41,214 bases of DNA from Bremia lactucae (GCF_004359215.1 NC_090612.1:5975385-6016598), one strand, 5' to 3'. Shown: positions 9,888 to 20,103, counted from the first letter of the stretch. Numbers and translations are program-made. Notes: generated by a model from the sequence alone, not told the origin.

Positions 9888-9968
9888 TCATTACGTGATC
9901 GAACTTGAACGAGGGCATAGCAGAAAATATAATAAAACATGCAAAAGATTAGGTCGAGGGTTTTATGG

Positions 9969-12900
9969 TTATAGCTTCATTGGAAGGGCGTCTTGATGAT
10001 ACTTGGTGCGTAAATAATCGCGCACGTGGCTGAGCACGAAAAAGTATTCAAAGATGAGGACGGCAGCAGTGTCGGCTAGGCCCCATCCAAGTAGCTCCCA
10101 TCGAAAGTCAATTGGCAGAGGAATATCGGGTAGACCTATGACGTTTGTGCTGCTCGCGACACGAAATTGATCAGTAAAGCGCGACGGAGGCCCCACAAAC
10201 AGGACAACGAGCACGACAAACAACAGCGCATACCAGCTGAGTAGAAAAACATTATGCCAAATCGGACGACGGAAGCGCGAACCGAGACCCATTGTTATTC
10301 CTGTCGACATTTGCTGGAAGGAGATGATAAACCACAGCGACGAGCCCAAGGTGCTGTCTTGTAGTAGCCACCACTGTACAAGGTTCACATTGCTTGGTTG
10401 AAAAGGACAGTACCACGGCTGCGACGTCAAGTGACGAATAGCGGCGAACAAGAAGAGCCAGTGGATCACGGCCGCACCGACTAGCGAACTCACTGTAGTT
10501 GGACCCACGAGACTCGATGTTGGGCGTTGAGATCCCATTTTATTAAGAGGACGAGCACGCGTGAGGCCATACGAGATTCCAACCAAGATGGCCCCGTCCA
10601 TAAACATAAAGCCAAACTGTGAGATAAAGACACCATTGTAATACATGACACTTCGACAACCAATGCCAATGAGACCGTAGAGGATCAGATACTTGACACT
10701 CGCAAAAGAAGTCGCCAGCGCGCCACGGCCTTCCAGCACGAGATCCACGGTCGATTGGAGTGTTCGGGATTTGCTAGTAAATGGAGAAACGACTGACGCC
10801 TCGGCATCGCTCAGTGCCACACCCACGTGAGCAATACGCAAAGCTCCACAGTCATTACCCCCGTCTCCGCACATGGCTGTCACAGCTCCTGTTTTCATGT
10901 GCAGCTTGACACAATCTACCTTTCCTTGTGGCGTCATACGGCTAAAGATGCGTATCTGTAGAAGAATTGTCTCCATATCTTTCATCTGAACGAGAAAATA
11001 AAATGCTTGACCTGTTACAGCCAATTCCACGTTCGTATCGATAGACTTGACCATCTCACGTATAGCATCAAATGAAAAGATCTGCTGTGTCTCTACCTCT
11101 TTCCAAACGACGATATTGCCGGCCTTTTCGTCTATCACGACATCGCCAAGAATTATCTGAGCACCTTCGTCTACCAAGCCACTGGCACGAGCAATGTAGC
11201 AACCGGTCATGGCATTGTCGCCAGTGATCATCACTGGACGAATATCGCCCTTTTTGAGTGTCAAAATGGCCTCGCGCGAGTCTTCTTTAATCTCATTACG
11301 AAACATGAGTAAGCCTGCTAATATCAACGAGTGTTCCACCGCGTCGCGGTCACTAAGAAAAGCTGCTAGGGTCATCTCTTCCATGACTGGTAACTCTTTG
11401 TATGCAATACCCAGCACGTAGCATCCAGTTTTAGCCAAATTATTGGCAGTTTCAACGTACTTGGCAGGAATCGAATCTTTCATACATAAGGTCGCTATCT
11501 TTTCGTACGAGCCTTTACAAAAGACATATAACGTACCCGTGCGTTTATGAAGCATCACGACACTCATCGACATGCGTTGATGATCAAACTCAAACCGTTT
11601 AACATACTCCAGTTCTTCTAAACCATCAATAGACTGCACAGTAGGCAGCTGTCCCTCGCGTTCCAGCAACTTCCACTGCGTACTCGTAAACATCTTGACT
11701 TCAACTTCGTTTCCGACCAGCTCGCCATTTAACGAGCCGATAGCATGGCACGAAGCGAGTGCGAATGTCATTTTCGAGCTTAATGAACCATCTGTCATGT
11801 CTTGACATTCCGACAAAAACTCACGAGAGTCGCTGACGGGCACACAGCCTCGGAAATCCAGCCCTTCTTTAGTGATCGTACCCGTCTTGTCAAAGCAAAA
11901 GACGCGAACTTTGCCACACAGCGTGATGCGATGTGGATTTAGACAAAAAATGTTTGATTTCTGAAGACGTTTGGCAGCATTGACTTGACCAACCGTCATT
12001 ACAACAGGTAGCAACGGGTTGAGCACTGCGCTAAACATGAACATCCCGTATACAAAGGCAAAGAGTGTGTTACTAAGTCCAGCATTTTCAATCAGAAACT
12101 TCATTGCAAAGTAAGATGCAATGAGCCCAATCACGAACAGGACCATATAGACAGCCTTCAAGTGCTCATCATACTTAAATCGTACCGGAGCAGGGTGCAG
12201 AATAGCCTGTACGAGCTGTCCACGGCACGTACCGGCACCTGTTGCTTGTACAATTGCGAGAATCTCTTCTTCACGGCCGGAAGATAGTGTCTTTGTACCG
12301 GAAAAGAGCGTGTGTTTTTTGCCATTGCCCTCAGCGATATACACGTCGTGACTATCTCCTGGAACCGGAACTTTTTGCACTGGCATTGACTCCCCCGTCA
12401 GCATCGATTCATCACAAACCGTCGAGCCTTTAATGATCAGCAAGTCGCACGGCAGCTCCCAATTCTCCGCCACGCGTACGAGATCCCCCGGCACTAAATT
12501 TGGTGACTCAATTGTTATCCAAACACCGTCACGTTTGACGGCCACTTCCGCTACGTAGTGCGTCATCTGCACCACTGACGCAAGAATGTTTCGTTTGGCA
12601 TAGATATTGAAAGCAGCGGCCAGCATGATCACTACAAAGTTGAGGACGGACACCCAAACGTAGTCTGTGAAATACCACACGTAATAGCACATGAGCTGGT
12701 AGATATAGAAGAATGAAAAGAACTCGTCGACCACTGACGTTAACCAGGACGGCATTTTCACCTCAATAGCATTGCGACCGATAATATTTAGACGAAAAGC
12801 ATGCTCGTCGCGAGTGAGTCCCTGTGAATCGGTAAGAATCTTGTCATAAGTGTCCGGAAGCGTGATAGATCCGGGGATAAAGGTTCGCTTAACCTCGTCA

Positions 12901-14231
12901 AAAGTGTAGCGCACATGTTGAAACTCCAAGTAGCGTGCACCTTCGACAGTCATTTGCACTGTCACCGTCTCTTGAATTCCTTGACGCGAGCGCGGAAAGA
13001 GAAAGCTCTCGATCTTAAACACCATTTGAGAGACACCTGAATGGTCTACTAGCATTGTTTCAGTAATTTCTGTCTTATACATAAGCACGTGGGTGCATTT
13101 ATCCAAACCCATGGGATAGCGAAAAAAGTTGACAATTTGATGGCGATACACGACAACAAGGGAGAACCACACGGTGGCAATTACCCACAGCGAGATGAAG
13201 ACTTTAATGACCACTGTTGTGGGGTTAAACCAAGCTGCGTATGCGTCTGTTGCGAGCTTGCCTTGATTGTCTTGGATCGTAAGAAGAAGAAGAACATTTA
13301 GCAGCACTATCATGAGCACAAAGTAGCCAAGCATAACGTAACCGACCACAGAATCCGAGTAACCTGTCTGTACGACCTCCTTAGACCAAGGTTTCTCGAA
13401 CGATTCTTGCGACGAACGGGATTCAAGCGTATTGCGACAACAAGGCGTATCAAGACCCTCCCGATGGTCTAACAGCTTCTTGTTCCCTTCAGCAATAGAC
13501 GTCAAGGAAACGACCGCATTTGACGATTCGTGCACCTTAGACATCGTTCGCAGCTGAGCCCAGCACGCTAAACTAATGAAGCCAATGGCGTAAATGATGT
13601 ACAAGATAACAATCGGCAGTTCTGTGAACGAATTAAAACGATAGAAGGGAAAACCGGAAGCAGAAGTACACAAACTCTGCGCTGTCGTGTTAACTGAGCC
13701 GTCGTCAAGCATGATGCTTCGGCACGTGGCACCAATAGGCAGCGACGCATTGTTGTTGCGCGGATTTGACGTCGATGACCAATAAATCGACGTATCCATC
13801 GCATCAACGGCCAGCGACGTATTTTGGGTGTAAATGGCGTTGTTATCGGCAGCAAAGGTGCACTGAAGCGAGCTCACAATTGTTCCATTAATAGCAATGT
13901 CGCGCAGGCGGCACGTCTTGGTGGCGTCACCATAGACGTAGCGGGGGGTGTTTGGAGCGTACAAAGAGACGCTTCCGTCTGGGTCATAATTAATCTGGCG
14001 ACTCTTGAGCCATCCTTCATTAAAATAGTGCGTGAAGCTGTCGCCCTGTGGTTTCTGGTACCGAACGTACACGAGGCTGTTGGATTCGTCCGAGCCTATT
14101 GGAGTGCCCAGATTACAGCAGTAATATTGAGGCGAGAAATTAATGGCGCAGGCTGGATAGTCGAGTTGAGATGCAGTGCCGACGACCTGTGCGACGGGGA
14201 GCAGCACCACCCCAAGGGCCAATATCAACAT
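9969..14231 (-). CDS. P5B-type ATPase (ATP13A-like cation/polyamine transporter)
   Basis: A 1420-residue P-type ATPase. From the ATG at 14231 there is a signal-peptide-like N-terminus (Leu/Val/Ala-rich, residues 1-18). A lumenal Cys-containing domain follows, then a transmembrane pair near residues 215-330. The actuator loop Thr-Gly-Glu-Ser is at 612-615, and the phosphorylation motif Asp-Lys-Thr-Gly-Thr has its Asp at 781. Gly-Asp-Gly-Gly-Asn-Asp-Cys-Gly-Ala-Leu starts at 1122, and six C-terminal membrane segments close the protein. The Asn-Asp-Cys-Gly-Ala-Leu wording is typical of P5 ATPases. The M4 motif reads Asn-Pro-Leu-Leu-Pro-Val-Val-Met-Thr, closest to the P5B form (Pro-Pro-Ala-Leu-Pro). 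P5B pumps sit in endosomes, lysosomes or vacuoles and export polyamines or handle cations. The frame extends 30 codons further upstream to an ATG at 14321, but the signal peptide and an initiator-like site favour 14231. Confidence 0.9.
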   Translation of the reverse strand: MLILALGVVLLPVAQVVGTASQLDYPACAINFSPQYYCCNLGTPIGSDESNSLVYVRYQKPQGDSFTHYFNEGWLKSRQINYDPDGSVSLYAPNTPRYVYGDATKTCRLRDIAINGTIVSSLQCTFAADNNAIYTQNTSLAVDAMDTSIYWSSTSNPRNNNASLPIGATCRSIMLDDGSVNTTAQSLCTSASGFPFYRFNSFTELPIVILYIIYAIGFISLACWAQLRTMSKVHESSNAVVSLTSIAEGNKKLLDHREGLDTPCCRNTLESRSSQESFEKPWSKEVVQTGYSDSVVGYVMLGYFVLMIVLLNVLLLLTIQDNQGKLATDAYAAWFNPTTVVIKVFISLWVIATVWFSLVVVYRHQIVNFFRYPMGLDKCTHVLMYKTEITETMLVDHSGVSQMVFKIESFLFPRSRQGIQETVTVQMTVEGARYLEFQHVRYTFDEVKRTFIPGSITLPDTYDKILTDSQGLTRDEHAFRLNIIGRNAIEVKMPSWLTSVVDEFFSFFYIYQLMCYYVWYFTDYVWVSVLNFVVIMLAAAFNIYAKRNILASVVQMTHYVAEVAVKRDGVWITIESPNLVPGDLVRVAENWELPCDLLIIKGSTVCDESMLTGESMPVQKVPVPGDSHDVYIAEGNGKKHTLFSGTKTLSSGREEEILAIVQATGAGTCRGQLVQAILHPAPVRFKYDEHLKAVYMVLFVIGLIASYFAMKFLIENAGLSNTLFAFVYGMFMFSAVLNPLLPVVMTVGQVNAAKRLQKSNIFCLNPHRITLCGKVRVFCFDKTGTITKEGLDFRGCVPVSDSREFLSECQDMTDGSLSSKMTFALASCHAIGSLNGELVGNEVEVKMFTSTQWKLLEREGQLPTVQSIDGLEELEYVKRFEFDHQRMSMSVVMLHKRTGTLYVFCKGSYEKIATLCMKDSIPAKYVETANNLAKTGCYVLGIAYKELPVMEEMTLAAFLSDRDAVEHSLILAGLLMFRNEIKEDSREAILTLKKGDIRPVMITGDNAMTGCYIARASGLVDEGAQIILGDVVIDEKAGNIVVWKEVETQQIFSFDAIREMVKSIDTNVELAVTGQAFYFLVQMKDMETILLQIRIFSRMTPQGKVDCVKLHMKTGAVTAMCGDGGNDCGALRIAHVGVALSDAEASVVSPFTSKSRTLQSTVDLVLEGRGALATSFASVKYLILYGLIGIGCRSVMYYNGVFISQFGFMFMDGAILVGISYGLTRARPLNKMGSQRPTSSLVGPTTVSSLVGAAVIHWLFLFAAIRHLTSQPWYCPFQPSNVNLVQWWLLQDSTLGSSLWFIISFQQMSTGITMGLGSRFRRPIWHNVFLLSWYALLFVVLVVLFVGPPSRFTDQFRVASSTNVIGLPDIPLPIDFRWELLGWGLADTAAVLIFEYFFVLSHVRDYLRTKYHQDALPMKL

Positions 14232-14249
14232 AATTTTTGAATGGTTTTG

Positions 14250-14256
14250 AGAATGA
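14250..14256 (-). promoter_or_regulatory. Initiator-like TCATTCT before the P5B ATPase ATG
   Basis: On the minus strand TCATTCT lies about 20 bases upstream of the ATG at 14231 and matches the oomycete initiator core. If it marks transcription start, the in-frame ATG at 14321 is excluded and the signal-peptide start at 14231 is correct. Confidence 0.3.
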
Positions 14257-14656
14257 ATGGTCGAGTTTATTATTAAGGAAGCAAATCTGTCTTGTATATG
14301 CATACAACCCTGAATTAGCATGGTGACGAAGAACGCTCAAGCTTTATGCGTCATTGATTGAGATCTGCAGCTGTTTAATAATCGTTTACATTTCATAATC
14401 ATTTCATGGAATACGATCGGAAGCAAGACCAATCATTTTTCGTAGAGGCATAAGTACCGTAGATTGACATCTTCAATACATACTGTATTCCCAGAGAAGG
14501 GAATCTCAATGTACAAAAATGAACATACTGTATCCAAAATTCAAATCTCTAAAAATTATAGGATTTAAGTCAAAAGGTAGTACCTCATATTCAAGAATGG
14601 AGTTTGTACCATCAATGTTTAAACAAAGCCACAAATTTCTGCTATGTCGACAACTT
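14257..14656. other. Spacer between the P5B ATPase 5' end and the polymerase 3' end
   Basis: AT-rich, with no convincing gene. It should hold the ATPase promoter and the polyadenylation region of the next minus-strand gene. A plus-strand open frame from 14519 overlaps the polymerase C-terminus and looks like chance. Confidence 0.4.
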
Positions 14657-17600
14657 CTACAAAGCTGCGCCGTTATTAGTGCCCTCCTTCACATGCGTTT
14701 TCTTTTTGTAAGCTCGTTGCTGCTGCCGCCTTTTCTTCTGAGTCATCTTAATCGGTGGGTTTGTGCTTTTATCAATTGGTGTTGAGCAAGAAGTCGACTT
14801 TTCAGTCTCAATCAACTCCACTCGACGCACAACGGTATCCGTTCCGACCTGAGCCCTCTTATTTCCACTACGGTTATTGCCTCGGCCTGATACCTGATCA
14901 CCAGTGTCAAATATGAAAGACTTGATACGAGTATCGTGAACTGCTCCATTTTGCTGCTGAGATTTCTTGCGATGGTCTTTCTTCGTTGCAGAAGAGCTTT
15001 TATTTAAGTGAAAAACGTGACGCCGGTGTGCGTCTCTGTTCGTACCCTTTTCACCAGCACCTGCACCTTTGTTGTCATCGCCGGATGGACAGCTGCTTGT
15101 CGCATGCTTGGATGAGAGAAACGATTGGCACGACGGAGTCGCGATGGAAGCCTGATGATGAACCCACACCCGACCCATGCGTCCATCGGAAGCCTTCCAG
15201 TCAATATGCGTTCTTTGAGAGAATGCACGAGGAAGCTTTTGCGTCAATAGCTCCACCTTCCATTGCTTGTTTGCACATTTGCTATCAACTCCCCTATCAA
15301 GTGGGGCCGCCTCCGTCACATTTAGAATCTGAAGTGATTTCTGAAAAGTCTTGAACAATGTCTTAATAGCCGCCTCCGTCAATTCTACGTCGGCACTTTG
15401 TAAAAATATTATGTACGAGCACTTCTGTTTATCAGCTTCCTGCTTTTCTTGATGGCATTGGCTACCGCTCGCAGGCAGCTTGTCTTTGATCGTCGGCTTG
15501 CGCGACGTCGCAGCTTCCATCCTGGCACCCTGCTTTGCGTTTGCTGCATTTCCTTTTGCTTTTGCGACAGCGCAAATTTCTTCAGAGAAGCTCTTACCAA
15601 GCATTAGCATTTCATGTGCGCGACGAAACTCGCCAATAATTTTCATTTGCCCCTTGAATTGCAGTACACAGCCAATGTCCCGGTCGATCTCCAAAGGGTC
15701 TTGTATGCTCATACGCCAAGATTTAGCCTTGCGGCTACCCCACAACGCAAGTTTAAGAATACGCGTTTCAGGCGAGCGAACAGTCACCACTTGCCTCGCA
15801 AAATCAAATTGTGTGGCATAGAATTCGAAAAAGCCCGCCAAAAGCGTCGCTAGCGAATAACTAGGTAAGCCTTTTTCCTCCAATTTTCGCATGTGATAGG
15901 CTTGCGCAATGTCGCGATCCTCGCAGAATGCAATATTGACATCATTGTAAATATCGAATGGGATATTGGCAATTTCAAGAAGATCAGCGTCTTGTAAATT
16001 AGGCAGAACGCGTACAATCTGGAGGAAATAGATGCTCAAAAGCACAAAAGAGTACGAATTAAGAAAACCCGTCGATGCGTCACAAATGCCTCGTTTTTTC
16101 GCCCAATGCTTCACAGCAAGACCTAGCACGCGCGCACGGTCATCAAAATCCGCATAAGCACGTAAAAGTGACGTATTGCGGGTAGCCAATATATTCTCAA
16201 AGCACAAATCGCACTCATACTTACGACCATTAAGTGTGTGTAAGAAGCGAATAATAGGCACTCGAGCACCTGCAATGACGTGCCGTATTTCGCACTTTGC
16301 CGCACGCTGTAACGTGGCACGGAGAAGATACAAATTTTCAGTGAAGCGTCTACTTGCAGCAATAACTGACTGAAGATGTGCAGGCGTTCCATTTGCATTA
16401 TCATTCAAGTGAGATTCTTCGATTCCAACGAGCTCAGCGAGTTGTGATTTGATTGCATTGCAAAGAAGTCGCAATTGTTTATGAAAGTATTCCAAATGAA
16501 AAAGCTGTACCAATCGTTTTTTGCCATTCATGCTCAATCGATCCACTGAATTCAGCTCCAGCGTGACCTTTTCTAAGTTCTTTATTGCCTGTCTGGAGAG
16601 AGCTTGAAAATGTGCTGCACGCTCAGTATTAGAAACTAGCGCACGTCCCTTTTCACATTCGTTATCATCAATCAAGTGCTGTAGCTGACGCTTTGACACC
16701 GAGGGAGGAACATCATTTCTTGTGCTACCGCCATAAAGAAGACACATGTCTAAATCCGAGTGTCGCGAGCCGTAGTGCGTCACAGAGCTACCAAAAAGAA
16801 CCACTTTACAGCTTCGCCATTTGGCCACTTCTCGTCGAAGGATTTCTTGAATATCAAGGGCCACCATCTTTCGACGCTCTTCTTCTTCTGGCTGAATACT
16901 CGACAGCTCCGCAAGACGTTTCAACTCTGACGCCCACGTTGTAGTTGCGCCTATGCATGGAGTGGTGATAACGCCTTGAGTAAGAGTACCTGCCGCTGCT
17001 GACTCCTGTAAAAACGCTAAGAATGATCCCACCTGTTTACATGCCGCGTACACAGCTATTTCGATTTTAGTCTTCATGTTGCGCATCTTCCTCTGTTTCC
17101 GCTTGTCTTTCAGTGCCAAGATGTTGATGACTTCAGGCTCAACTTCCAGTGTAGACGAAACATCGCTCTCTACTTCGTCCACCTTTCTGTCTTCTCTCAA
17201 TATTCCCATCCACTGTCTTAACAAGTGTTCTTCTTCTTTCATGGCTCGACTCAAGATCAATTCCGTAGCGTTCTCCACCACCTCAACGACCACAACTCTC
17301 TCTATTACGCCGTTAAGCTTCGTGTTGTTCCTCACGGCTTCTCGTTGTTGCTTTAGTAGTTCCGGTAAAGATTTCCGCAGCACGTCGCCTACCTGCTTGA
17401 CAATTTCTTCAACAGACCATAGTGGTTCCTCAACGTGCTCCCATTCAACATCTTCTTCGTCTTCCTCCACGCCGCCTGCGTCTTTTTTGGTGCTCACTGC
17501 AAGTTCCCGACGTAGTCGAAGCTGCACTTTGAACAAAGCAAACATCCGCTGCGTGGCAGCTTCAGAGCGCAGCGTATGGGCGTCTCCGACACCGTTGCAG

Positions 17601-17827
17601 CGGTTTAGAAGCCACTGGGCAAAATCCAAATCACCTTTACCTGCTTTAAACCAGATCGTATCATGGAAGTCGTCAACAGGAGCGTGGGAATCCACAAGAA
17701 TTGTGTTGGTGGCAGAGGAAGAGGGCGTCGATTTTCGTTGCCAATTTTGTGGCTTCTGCTTCCGCTGCGGTGGTGCAGTTTTCGTATTTTCAGTAGGCAC
17801 ACTCTTTCTAGCCCTATTTTTCCTCAT
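14657..17827 (-). CDS. Cid1-family non-canonical poly(A)/poly(U) polymerase
   Basis: A 1056-residue protein with a DNA polymerase beta-like nucleotidyltransferase core. The P-loop-like Gly-Ser-Ser starts at residue 346, the metal-binding pair Asp358/Asp360 lies in Ser-Asp-Leu-Asp, and a third acidic residue, Asp540, lies in Tyr-Glu-Cys-Asp-Leu. The stretch between Asp360 and Asp540 is much longer than in Cid1, so an insertion splits the catalytic domain. The central/PAP-associated domain follows (Gly-Phe-Leu-Asn-Ser-Tyr, then Ile-Gln-Asp-Pro-Leu-Glu near residue 720). These enzymes add A or U to RNA 3' ends; which nucleotide cannot be told by eye. The N-terminus is basic and Arg-rich, perhaps nuclear or nucleolar; the C-terminus is basic and Lys-rich. 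The frame upstream opens with a GTG, so the first ATG at 17827 is used. No intron is needed. Confidence 0.85.
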   Translation of the reverse strand: MRKNRARKSVPTENTKTAPPQRKQKPQNWQRKSTPSSSATNTILVDSHAPVDDFHDTIWFKAGKGDLDFAQWLLNRCNGVGDAHTLRSEAATQRMFALFKVQLRLRRELAVSTKKDAGGVEEDEEDVEWEHVEEPLWSVEEIVKQVGDVLRKSLPELLKQQREAVRNNTKLNGVIERVVVVEVVENATELILSRAMKEEEHLLRQWMGILREDRKVDEVESDVSSTLEVEPEVINILALKDKRKQRKMRNMKTKIEIAVYAACKQVGSFLAFLQESAAAGTLTQGVITTPCIGATTTWASELKRLAELSSIQPEEEERRKMVALDIQEILRREVAKWRSCKVVLFGSSVTHYGSRHSDLDMCLLYGGSTRNDVPPSVSKRQLQHLIDDNECEKGRALVSNTERAAHFQALSRQAIKNLEKVTLELNSVDRLSMNGKKRLVQLFHLEYFHKQLRLLCNAIKSQLAELVGIEESHLNDNANGTPAHLQSVIAASRRFTENLYLLRATLQRAAKCEIRHVIAGARVPIIRFLHTLNGRKYECDLCFENILATRNTSLLRAYADFDDRARVLGLAVKHWAKKRGICDASTGFLNSYSFVLLSIYFLQIVRVLPNLQDADLLEIANIPFDIYNDVNIAFCEDRDIAQAYHMRKLEEKGLPSYSLATLLAGFFEFYATQFDFARQVVTVRSPETRILKLALWGSRKAKSWRMSIQDPLEIDRDIGCVLQFKGQMKIIGEFRRAHEMLMLGKSFSEEICAVAKAKGNAANAKQGARMEAATSRKPTIKDKLPASGSQCHQEKQEADKQKCSYIIFLQSADVELTEAAIKTLFKTFQKSLQILNVTEAAPLDRGVDSKCANKQWKVELLTQKLPRAFSQRTHIDWKASDGRMGRVWVHHQASIATPSCQSFLSSKHATSSCPSGDDNKGAGAGEKGTNRDAHRRHVFHLNKSSSATKKDHRKKSQQQNGAVHDTRIKSFIFDTGDQVSGRGNNRSGNKRAQVGTDTVVRRVELIETEKSTSCSTPIDKSTNPPIKMTQKKRRQQQRAYKKKTHVKEGTNNGAAL

Positions 17828-18470
17828 ATCTCGCGGGCGTGGGCGTCGTAAACGCTGAGGTGACCTCCGGTGCAAACTCACGGCAAAGAAGATCCGTTGA
17901 TTTTCGCAACCACTGCACAGAGTAATGCAATTGGCTGGATTGATACCGTCTTTTCATCCAATAGATAGCAATTTAGCTGCTCGTCGCTGCAAGTTGGACC
18001 TTTACGCGGCTAAATCACGATTTGATGCTGTTTCTGTGGTAACATTCGCAACCCTCTGCTCAAGCGGGTTCTTTTCAGCTACGTATCATTTTTTTAAATC
18101 ATAATTTCCCGTACAATCGGCAAGTTGCGACCAATTTTAGCTTGTTGATGCACACTAATCGCTTCTCAAGCAATTGTTTTAGGTGGGAGTTGCAGTGCAG
18201 ATATTATCTTTCTGAAATGAATCGGTTCAGATCGCACTTACAACGAATAGAGTGGGATTACTGCGTCCTTCTGCGTTTCGCACTAATTCGCACCAATAGG
18301 CTGTCGCCGCCGGCAGCTTGCTCGGCCAAAGAAGCAACGGCCATAGTCGACAGCGACTCGGTACCAGCAGCAGCAGTGCTGGCGTCCACTGAGCGACATC
18401 GCCGCGCATTTTGGTGCCACGGCTTTTGTGTCTGATTCCGTACATTCGTTTTGCTGCTAGACCACAGAAA
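17828..18470. other. Divergent intergenic region
   Basis: Lies between the ATGs of the polymerase (minus) and the AT-hook/Cys-rich protein (plus). Open stretches exist on both strands near 18142-18535, but none resembles a protein family. The region probably contains the two promoters; I see no clear TATA box. Confidence 0.4.
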
Positions 18471-19215
18471 ATGCTAGCAATAAAGCGCCCGCGTCGCGCC
18501 GCTGTTACCGAAGACTCGTTGGACCCGCGAGTCATGACCGAGCGTCAGCAACTGGCCTTTTTACTCCGCGCTACGGCACCGTCCGATGACTCGGCCAGCT
18601 CGAGTGAATCTAATTCTACTAGCGATAGCGAGGAGGACGACGAGCCGTCATACAGACGACAGCCATCCAAACGCATCAAGACGCGCCCTGCCCGTACGTC
18701 TATTCTTGTCAGCCATGTATGTCAAAATTTTGGTGAAACATATAAATGGTATTGTTGCTTCTTCAGGCGCTATTGGAAAGGAATTACCAGATGCTTCAGA
18801 CGCACCTCCTGTGATTTATTGTGGTCGCGGACGACCACCTAAGAACTCGATTAAGCTACCTAAGTTTACTACGCACTTGCATAGTCGTGCACCCATGAGA
18901 ATGTCACCTAGAAGTCATAATACGCGATCGAGAGAAGCCGCGGGCGAAACAAGTATTACTGCAGGTTTATCACCTGAAAATTTATTAGCCAATCGAGCGC
19001 TTCAAGCCGAACGAAATGGAAGAGACGAATTGATAAAGCAAGACAAGAGCAGCCCATCCAGCGCTAGCGATGTAGCAATGCTGCACAACTCAGTTTCATT
19101 CTGTGCGCTGTGCTGCGACCTCGAGCCGTTCGGCGACGCACCCTTATTCCTGTGTCCGTCGTGCGATCAAAAATATCCGACGCAACAAGCTCTTGGCCGT
19201 GTTTGTATGGCATAG
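18471..19215 (+). CDS. AT-hook / Cys-rich protein, paralogue A, 2 exons (223 aa)
   Basis: Exon 1 is 18471-18693 and exon 2 is 18767-19215, split by a 73-nt intron (GTACGT donor, TTCAG acceptor). The frames join cleanly at a split Arg codon. The N-terminus has Met-Thr-Glu-Arg-Gln-Gln-Leu-Ala-Phe-Leu-Leu-Arg, a Ser/Asp/Glu-rich acidic run and basic residues. Exon 2 opens with an AT-hook-like Gly-Arg-Gly-Arg-Pro-Pro-Lys. The C-terminus is Cys-rich: Cys-Ala-Leu-Cys-Cys, then Leu-Phe-Leu-Cys-Pro-Ser-Cys-Asp-Gln-Lys-Tyr-Pro-Thr-Gln-Gln. Two Cys pairs suggest a zinc-binding knuckle. The protein at 20305-20871 shares both ends. An AT-hook plus a zinc module suggests chromatin or DNA binding, but I recognise no named family. 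Confidence 0.7.
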
Positions 19216-19563
19216 CCTTCATAGGTCAACAGGAAAAAAAGAAAGTGGGGAGAAAGCGAAGTGGGAGATAAACAATGTAGAGGACGGCGAGACTCGGCCA
19301 CCGGAAATTGCCGTAGTGACTGCGTAGCAGTTTCCCCAAAGCTGGGCGGGAGCGACTGAATGAATGGCTCTGCTGACTGTTGAAATTCAAGAGATGCCTG
19401 CAACCCCATTATCGCTGTGAATTTCCTGCCTCCCAGTTCCTATTACTATTACTATTACTATAACATCGGTATAAGTGGCTCGCATGGTTCTTATAAGAGC
19501 TTGCTTAGCTGCGTCATTTATATATATAAATATATGACCTCATCCTTTTTATTTCTATCAACG
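19216..19563. other. Convergent spacer between paralogue A and the SNARE gene
   Basis: No gene seen. Contains an ATT/ACT-type simple repeat near 19440-19462 and an AT-rich TATATATATAAATATAT patch near 19518-19535. Both flanking genes end here, so it should carry two polyadenylation regions. Confidence 0.45.
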
Positions 19564-20103
19564 CTAACTCATGATTACCAAGTACGTCAGTAACAGGAGG
19601 ATGAGCACGAGCACAATGATAACGACGAAATTCTTCATGCCGCCTGAATGTTTTATAAGTTCTTGCGTCTGTTTCGTCACTTTCTGTAGCATCTGCTTCG
19701 CTTTATCTGTATCATCGCTCAGCTCGTCGAGCATTCTAATGGCAGCAGCAAAGACATGGCAAAAACATTGAGTCACTAATTGCTTCAATATTCCAGCAAT
19801 TACAAAACCTGCTCACATATTTTGCGTCTCAAGCTCCGTGCTGATCGTGAGACTTATGTCGCTAAGGCGTTTCACAGCCGAGTGCAGCTCATCCAAGTTT
19901 TCATCCTGTTTTTGATGCTCGAGCTGTAGGGCGTGTCGGTGACCGGCCACGTAGTCATCCGCGTCGTCATTCGGCTGTGTAAATGCAAGCTGTCAGTTTG
20001 TACAAACGGCGCTGAAAAAGGATGCAAGTCTCTCTTAAAATTGCACCTCATTGCCCAGCTTGGCGTACGACGGAGGTTTCCCAGGCCCGAACGTCGGTGC
20101 CAT
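19564..20103 (-). CDS. Tail-anchored Q-SNARE (probably Qc type), 3 exons (128 aa)
   Basis: I assembled exons 20103-20047, 19974-19817 and 19735-19564 on the minus strand. Donors are GTGCAA and GTGAGC, acceptors ACACAG and ATTAG; total 387 nt including stop. The product has a short Pro-rich N-terminus, then a SNARE motif of about 60 residues from Gln-Asp-Glu-Asn-Leu-Asp-Glu-Leu to Glu-Leu-Ile-Lys-His. The presumed zero-layer Gln sits in Glu-Leu-Glu-Thr-Gln-Asn. A C-terminal membrane anchor of about 20 Val/Ile/Leu residues is followed by only three residues. Such small Q-SNAREs (Bet1, Sft1, syntaxin-8 or syntaxin-6 class) drive ER-Golgi or endosomal fusion; I cannot choose between them. Splicing joins the heptads without a break, which supports the model. 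Confidence 0.75.

Noticed and set aside
17076..17858. 260-codon Ser/Thr-rich plus-strand frame
   Set aside because: It is antisense to the charged, Glu/Lys-rich N-terminal part of the polymerase, which gives such open shadows.
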